64,000 nt of DNA from Hydrogenovibrio sp. 3SP14C1 (GTDB lineage Bacteria > Pseudomonadota > Gammaproteobacteria > Thiomicrospirales > Thiomicrospiraceae), in NCBI RefSeq assembly GCF_029625905.1, contig NZ_JARTLM010000008.1:62001-126000 (forward strand). The letters run 5' to 3'. The number at the start of each line of letters is the position of its first letter. The first letter of the stretch is position 1. A program made the position numbers and the translations under genes. The notes beneath the pieces were generated by a model. That model was not told the origin of the DNA. It saw only the letters and a program-made list of their open reading frames with translations, and made no database searches. Shown piece after piece: positions 60,288-64,000 of the stretch.

Positions 60288-60857
60288 ATGAAAAGCCCAT
60301 TAACACTTAACCCCGAAACCCATGTTTTTAATGAAGCACGGTATATCGAGAGTCCTAATTTTGATAATCGTCCAGATGAAGACGATTTAGACTTGATTGT
60401 TGTTCATGGTATCAGTCTTCCACCTGGTCAGTTTGGTGGACCTGGCGTTGAACAGCTTTTTACCAATCAACTCGATCCTGCTGAAGACCCTTATTACCAA
60501 CAGATTCAATCGTTGAAGGTTTCATCGCACTTATTTATTAATCGAGCAGGCACTCTGTTCCAGTTTGTGCCTTTGAATCGCCGTGCGTGGCATGCAGGGG
60601 TGTCGAACTTTAATGGGCGTTCGGCCTGTAATGATTTTTCGATTGGAATTGAATTGGAAGGGACCGATAAAACGCCCTACACGGCATCACAATACAAAAC
60701 GCTAAAAGACGTTATCTCCGAAATTCTCAAGCAATATCCCTCTCTCTCGTCAAATCATATTAAAGGGCATTGTGATATCGCGCCGGGTCGAAAGACGGAT
60801 CCGGGTGACTATTTTATGTGGCAGGTGCTTGATGGGTTTTTAAAAGATAACGCTTAA
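60288..60857 (+). CDS. ampD: AmpD 1,6-anhydro-N-acetylmuramyl-L-alanine amidase
   Basis: AmpD recycles cell-wall muropeptides in the cytoplasm. The 189-residue product carries the amidase-2 fold with zinc ligands in LIVVHGISLPPGQFGG, HLFINRAGTLFQFVPLNRRAWHAG and IKGHCDIAPGRKTDPGDYF. Length matches. The ATG has no Shine-Dalgarno sequence and a TATACT (60273-60278) ends nine bases before it, the same spacing as seen at smpB, so its messenger may start almost at the ATG. It is divergent from nadC. ampE is not adjacent. Confidence 0.95.
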   Translation: MKSPLTLNPETHVFNEARYIESPNFDNRPDEDDLDLIVVHGISLPPGQFGGPGVEQLFTNQLDPAEDPYYQQIQSLKVSSHLFINRAGTLFQFVPLNRRAWHAGVSNFNGRSACNDFSIGIELEGTDKTPYTASQYKTLKDVISEILKQYPSLSSNHIKGHCDIAPGRKTDPGDYFMWQVLDGFLKDNA

Positions 60858-60885
60858 TCTGTAAATCAAAAAAAGGAAGAATAAT

Positions 60886-61113
60886 TTAAGCAATCCAGCC
60901 TTTTTTAGATTTTGATTTTTTAGCGGTTGTCTTTTTGGGCGAAAATTTCAGGCAAGGTTTACCAGATGATTCAAAAACAACCACGCTTGGCAATTGTTTG
61001 GTTTTAAAACCGAATGCCTGGCAGCCGCGGGGTTGATTTGCATCCCAGGTAATGTAAAAGTGGCGGCACTTAAAACAATCGATATGTTGTGGGTCGGAAT
61101 TAGTTTTGTTCAT
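60886..61113 (-). CDS. Small Cys-containing cytoplasmic protein
   Basis: A 75-residue protein with CFKCRHFYITWDANQPRGCQAFGFKTKQLPSVVVF and GKPCLKF: four cysteines in a CxxC-x14-C-x22-C spacing that suggests metal binding. The tail is strongly basic (PKKTTAKKSKSKKGW), typical of nucleic-acid contact. Similar small proteins occur widely in Proteobacteria; some are labelled uracil-DNA glycosylase in databases, which I consider unproven since it is too short for that enzyme. The gene faces ampD convergently across 28 bases. Function unknown. Confidence 0.65.
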   Translation of the reverse strand: MNKTNSDPQHIDCFKCRHFYITWDANQPRGCQAFGFKTKQLPSVVVFESSGKPCLKFSPKKTTAKKSKSKKGWIA

Positions 61114-61320
61114 TCTCGGCTATAAGTTTTTTTGAGTTTTAATCGTATTTAAGCATGATATGATTCGCGTCAAACAAATAACTTGCGTTAGTGGCTGGTG
61201 TATCCCAGCTGTTTTTCGTATACTGAAATTTAAGTTGAATTAAACATTGTGCGAATAAAACACTTTAAGTTTGAATGTTTTATTCTACAAGAAAAAGATA
61301 ACTTTTAAAAAGGGTTTAAA

Positions 61321-61836
61321 ATGAGTCAAGTTGGTCTATTCTATGGAACAGATACGGGTAACACTGAACGTGTTGCAGATATGATTAAGGATAAAATTGG
61401 TAGTGATATTGTAGAGGTTCATGATATTGCCACAGCAAGCGCTGATGATTTTGCTAAATACGACAAGATTATCCTTGGTCAGCCGACTTGGTACTATGGT
61501 GAGTTACAAAGCAGCTGGGATGATTTCTGGGACGAGTTTAAAGAAGTTGATTTCACCGATAAAACATTTGCTTGTTTCGGCTTAGGGGATCAGGCGGATT
61601 ATGCTGAATACTTTTTGGACGCCATGGGCATGATGCATGATATCGCATTGGAAAATGGCGGTATTCCAGCAGGGTATTGGTCAACGGATGGATATGAGTT
61701 TGATGAATCTAAAGCCGTGACAGAAGATGATGAGTTTTTTGTCGGGCTTGCCATTGATGAAGATCAACAGCCAGAAATGACGGCAGAAAGAGTTGATCAG
61801 TGGGTTGATCAGATTAAAGAAGAGATGTCTCTTTAA
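61321..61836 (+). CDS. fldA: Long-chain flavodoxin
   Basis: Flavodoxin is an FMN electron carrier that can replace ferredoxin. The 171-residue product has the FMN phosphate loop YGTDTGNTERVADMI, the loop QPTWYYGELQSSWDDFW and CFGLGDQADYAEYFLDAMG, followed by the extra long-chain insert GYWSTDGYEFDESKAV and VDQWVDQIKEEM. AAAGGG lies before the ATG. It is a single-gene unit. In many bacteria iron limitation induces flavodoxin through Fur, but I see no clear Fur box in the 207 bases upstream. A terminator follows that carries a variant of the palindrome. Confidence 0.95.
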   Translation: MSQVGLFYGTDTGNTERVADMIKDKIGSDIVEVHDIATASADDFAKYDKIILGQPTWYYGELQSSWDDFWDEFKEVDFTDKTFACFGLGDQADYAEYFLDAMGMMHDIALENGGIPAGYWSTDGYEFDESKAVTEDDEFFVGLAIDEDQQPEMTAERVDQWVDQIKEEMSL

Positions 61837-61892
61837 AATTTAATCTTTAAAAGAGACTTCTCTAATTTGAGTTTATTGTCTCTTTTACGTTC

Positions 61893-61920
61893 AAAAACCA
61901 CCAGGTCTGGTGGTTTTTTT
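61893..61920 (+). terminator. Terminator of fldA carrying a CCAGGTCTGG variant
   Basis: AAAAACCACCAG and CTGGTGGTTTTT pair and are followed by more T. The stem is CCACCAGGTCTGGTGG, one base away from the perfect palindrome found in flrB at 5436-5451. Confidence 0.9.
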
Positions 61921-61961
61921 ATTTATCTTATTGTTTTTACTTCTAAAAGCATGTTTTTAGT

Positions 61962-61989
61962 TTGAATATTCCTTTAAAGTCGTTATAAT
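61962..61989 (+). promoter_or_regulatory. Sigma-70 promoter of the rpsF operon
   Basis: TTGAAT (61962-61967), a 16-base spacer and a perfect TATAAT (61984-61989) predict a start near 61997, giving a leader of about 100 bases before rpsF. Confidence 0.65.
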
Positions 61990-62097
61990 ACTGCGCTTTC
62001 AGTATATTTAAATTCTGAATTTCCTTGCTTCACTATTTGTAGCACCTAAAAAGTTACGGTGGGAAGCTTACTTTTAAATCCATAAGGAGATCAACGA

Positions 62098-62442
62098 ATG
62101 CGTCATTATGAAGTCGTATTTTTAGTGCACCCTGATCAAAGCGAACAGGTTCCAGCAATGATTGAGCGTTACCGTGGACTAATCGAAGAGAATGGCGGAG
62201 CAATCCACCGTCTTGAAGATTGGGGTCGTCGTCAATTAGCTTATCTAATCAACAAAGTACACAAAGCTCATTACATCCTAATGAACATCGAGTGTGATCA
62301 AGCGACTCTTAAAGAGTTAGAAAACTTGTTCTACTATAACGATGCGGTTTTGCGTGATATGTTTATTAAGCGCAACGAAGCAGTGACTGAGCCTTCAGTG
62401 ATGGCTTCTCAAAAAGAAGATAAGCGTAGAGGAGATAAGTAA
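62098..62442 (+). CDS. rpsF: Ribosomal protein S6
   Basis: S6 binds S18 on the platform of the small subunit. The 114-residue product shows [25 protein letters not shown] and [29 protein letters not shown], typical of S6, and a charged tail. A good AAGGAG lies before the ATG. It overlaps rpsR by one base (TAATG). priB, which stands between rpsF and rpsR in enterics, is absent. The known S6:S18 leader motif with conserved CCG is not evident upstream. Confidence 0.98.
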   Translation: MRHYEVVFLVHPDQSEQVPAMIERYRGLIEENGGAIHRLEDWGRRQLAYLINKVHKAHYILMNIECDQATLKELENLFYYNDAVLRDMFIKRNEAVTEPSVMASQKEDKRRGDK

Positions 62443-62669
62443 TGGCTAGAGGTTTTGGAAGAAAAAAATTCTGTCGTTTCACTGTAGAAGGCGTTAAAGA
62501 GATCGATTATAAAGATCTTGATACCCTAAAAAGCTACATCACTGAAACAGGTAAAATCGTACCAAGCCGTATTACGGGTACGAGCGCTAGATATCAACGT
62601 CAGTTATCAACCGCTATTAAGCGTGCACGTTATTTAGCTTTATTACCATACACAGATCAACATAAGTAA
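62442..62669 (+). CDS. rpsR: Ribosomal protein S18
   Basis: S18 partners S6 on the small subunit platform. The 75-residue product has [63 protein letters not shown], read as consecutive blocks, which is the standard S18 sequence. GGAGATAA precedes the ATG, and its start overlaps the rpsF stop. The next gene, a DUF2232 membrane protein, begins 33 bases later and lies between rpsR and rplI, as in several related gammaproteobacteria. Confidence 0.98.
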   Translation: MARGFGRKKFCRFTVEGVKEIDYKDLDTLKSYITETGKIVPSRITGTSARYQRQLSTAIKRARYLALLPYTDQHK

Positions 62670-62702
62670 GTTTGATTTAGGAAGATAAGTAAAGGATAAG
62701 AG

Positions 62703-63587
62703 ATGTTAAGTGTTGCTAAATATGTCATGAAAGGGCCTATGCAGGCCTTTATTGCAACACTGATTTTATCCGTACTAACTGTTTGGATTGCACCGTTTGG
62801 TGTGCTAGTCGGTGCCATTATCGCTTTGGTTACATTGCGAGTTGGTGAGACGGATGGCTTAAAAATCCTAGCGGCAGCAATGATTACAACGGCAGGGGCA
62901 GCACTCCTGATGTCTGGTTCAGTCTGGCCAGGAGTAGTTGCCATTGTCGAGTATATGTTGCCGGTTTGGCTTTTGAGTCTGGTATTAAAAAATACCAACT
63001 CATTAGCCTTGAGTTTAAGTTTAAGTATGCTGATGGCAGGATTAGGCGTAATTGCGTTTCATTTGGCTGTTGGTGATACCACAGTATGGTGGCAACAGGT
63101 ATTTAATACCTACTTGTTACCAGTATTTAATCAAACTGGAACCCCGTTCCCAGAAGAAATGTTTGCCAATTTGACCGATGTGGCAACCTTGCTCATTGCA
63201 ATGTTCGTCATCGTATTATGGTTTTCGATTCTTCTATTGGGACGTTGGTGGCAGAGTGCTTTATATGTTCCGGGTCAATTTCGTGAAGATTTTTATGAAA
63301 TTCGGCTTCCGAAAAATATTGCGCTGTTAGCTGTCTTTGTGGCACTGATCGGATTATTTACCCAATCTGTGTTAATTCAAGATTTATCAGGTGTGTTAAT
63401 GGCAGGCCTGATGTTTCAAGGGTTAGCCGTTGCACATCATGCTGTGAATAAGCGACAAATGAACTCATTTTGGTTAGGCGGGCTTTATGTCTTTTTATTT
63501 TTGTTTCCTCAAACGATATTGATTTTAGCGACCATTGGTTTGATAGACACTTGGGTGGATATTCGTAACCGTTGGTCAGAGACCTAA
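62703..63587 (+). CDS. DUF2232-like multi-pass membrane protein
   Basis: A 294-residue integral membrane protein with about eight hydrophobic segments and few charged residues, mainly short loops such as RVGETDGL, PGQFREDFYEIRLPKN and NKRQMNSFW. Its position between rpsR and rplI and its general look fit the DUF2232 (YybS-like) family found there in other gammaproteobacteria. Function unknown; a link to ribosome or membrane biogenesis is only suggested by position. AAAGGATAAG precedes the ATG. A CAGGCCTG core lies within, encoding Ala-Gly-Leu. Confidence 0.75.
   Translation: MLSVAKYVMKGPMQAFIATLILSVLTVWIAPFGVLVGAIIALVTLRVGETDGLKILAAAMITTAGAALLMSGSVWPGVVAIVEYMLPVWLLSLVLKNTNSLALSLSLSMLMAGLGVIAFHLAVGDTTVWWQQVFNTYLLPVFNQTGTPFPEEMFANLTDVATLLIAMFVIVLWFSILLLGRWWQSALYVPGQFREDFYEIRLPKNIALLAVFVALIGLFTQSVLIQDLSGVLMAGLMFQGLAVAHHAVNKRQMNSFWLGGLYVFLFLFPQTILILATIGLIDTWVDIRNRWSET
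63413..63420. repeat. Palindrome core CAGGCCTG in the DUF2232-like gene
   Basis: GCAGGCCTGA; read as Ala-Gly-Leu in a membrane segment. Confidence 0.7.
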
Positions 63588-63625
63588 ATATTTAGGTCAA
63601 GAATTTAACTTTAGAGGTTTTAGCC

Positions 63626-64000
63626 ATGAATGTTATTTTGCTTGAAAAAGTACAAAACCTAGGCTCGTTAGGTGAGCAAGTTACAGTTAAGTCTGGCTTT
63701 GCGCGTAATTTCCTAATTCCACAAGGAAAAGCAAAACCAGCAACAAAAGAAAACATTGCTGAGTTTGAAGCACGCCGTGCTGAGCTTGAAAAACTAGCAG
63801 CAGAAGCACTAGCATCTGCACAAACTGTTTATGAAAAAATGAACGGTACAGTTGTGACGATTGAATCTGTTGCAGGTGACGAAGGTAAATTATTCGGTTC
63901 TATCGGAACAGCAGATATTGCAGATGCATTATCAAACGCTGGTTTTGATGTTGAGCGTAAGGATATTCGTATGCCAGAAGGTGCACTACGTTATGTAGGA
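63626..64000 (+). CDS. rplI: Ribosomal protein L9, 5' part (cut by window end)
   Basis: L9 is a two-domain protein of the large subunit. The frame starts at ATG 63626 and is open to the last base (125 codons of about 150). It begins [36 protein letters not shown] (as two blocks), the canonical L9 start, followed by the central helix ([19 protein letters not shown]) and the start of the C-terminal domain ([19 protein letters not shown]). It completes the rpsF-rpsR-DUF2232-rplI operon. Only the C-terminal part is missing because of the window edge. Confidence 0.97.
   Translation, partial: MNVILLEKVQNLGSLGEQVTVKSGFARNFLIPQGKAKPATKENIAEFEARRAELEKLAAEALASAQTVYEKMNGTVVTIESVAGDEGKLFGSIGTADIADALSNAGFDVERKDIRMPEGALRYVG

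Noticed and set aside
61990..62097. S6:S18 autoregulatory leader motif upstream of rpsF
   Set aside because: The conserved CCG element of the known motif is not found in the + strand leader; only a weak 4-bp hairpin is visible.

Overview
The window looks like chromosomal DNA of a motile, free-living gammaproteobacterium with an AT-leaning genome (roughly 42-44% GC by eye). Gene content and protein style fit the sulfur-oxidizing Thiomicrospira / Hydrogenovibrio / Thiomicrorhabdus group: a sulfide:quinone oxidoreductase-like enzyme, a RibB fused to a degenerate RibA domain, FlrABC-type flagellar control and smpB next to ssrA. The genus is an inference from protein resemblance; no 16S rRNA gene is present. 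I see no prophage, insertion sequence, CRISPR array, tRNA or rRNA gene, and no gap over 300 bases without a gene.

Layout. (1) 1-20.1 kb is one flagellar cluster, all on +: the end of flaG, fliD-fliS-fliT, the regulators flrA-flrB-flrC, then fliEFGHIJ, fliK, a small chemoreceptor-like protein, motA-motB and fliLMN. Three GG-N10-GC sigma-54 promoters (before fliD, fliE and fliK) and a near-consensus sigma-70 promoter before flrA suggest the order FlrA -> FlrBC -> structural genes. fliOPQR and flhAB are not in the window. (2) 20.4-23.0 kb holds tmRNA with smpB on the minus strand, then ratA-rnfH, bamE and fur. (3) 23.1-25.7 kb holds ettA and a PAS-GGDEF protein whose GGDEF motif is degenerate. 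(4) 25.9-32.8 kb is glyA-nrdR-ribD-ribE-ribBX-ribH-nusB-thiL, a folate, riboflavin and thiamine housekeeping run. (5) 32.8-43.1 kb is mostly minus strand: a chemoreceptor with several HAMP-like repeats, DAHP synthase, DUF3579, prepilin peptidase, STAS protein, queD, ispA, peroxiredoxin, CBS protein, thioredoxin and fumC. (6) 43.2-50.5 kb holds a soluble hybrid histidine kinase with a LuxR-type regulator, the SQR-like enzyme, cobO, two small lipoproteins, a membrane GGDEF protein and an FKBP isomerase. (7) 50.5-61.1 kb holds sucCD, nadE, bamD, rluD, pgeF, a CPA2 antiporter, nadC and ampD. (8) 61.3-64 kb holds a flavodoxin and rpsF-rpsR-DUF2232-rplI (cut by the window end).

The signal that no gene explains is an iterated palindrome. 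CCAGGCCTGG occurs perfectly eight times and its core CAGGCCTG four more times, across the window, in unrelated genes, in two reading frames and once in the smpB-ssrA spacer. There and in the flavodoxin terminator it (or a one-base variant) forms the stem of a terminator-like hairpin. It behaves like a genome-wide signature (uptake-sequence-like, HIP1-like or methylation-linked) and is my main candidate for something undescribed. Secondary points: FlrA without its N-terminal domain, a sensorless chemoreceptor between fliK and motA, a poly-HAMP receptor, a degenerate GGDEF protein, a Cys-deficient SQR homologue, a CxxC-bearing MotB and possible leaderless starts for smpB and ampD.
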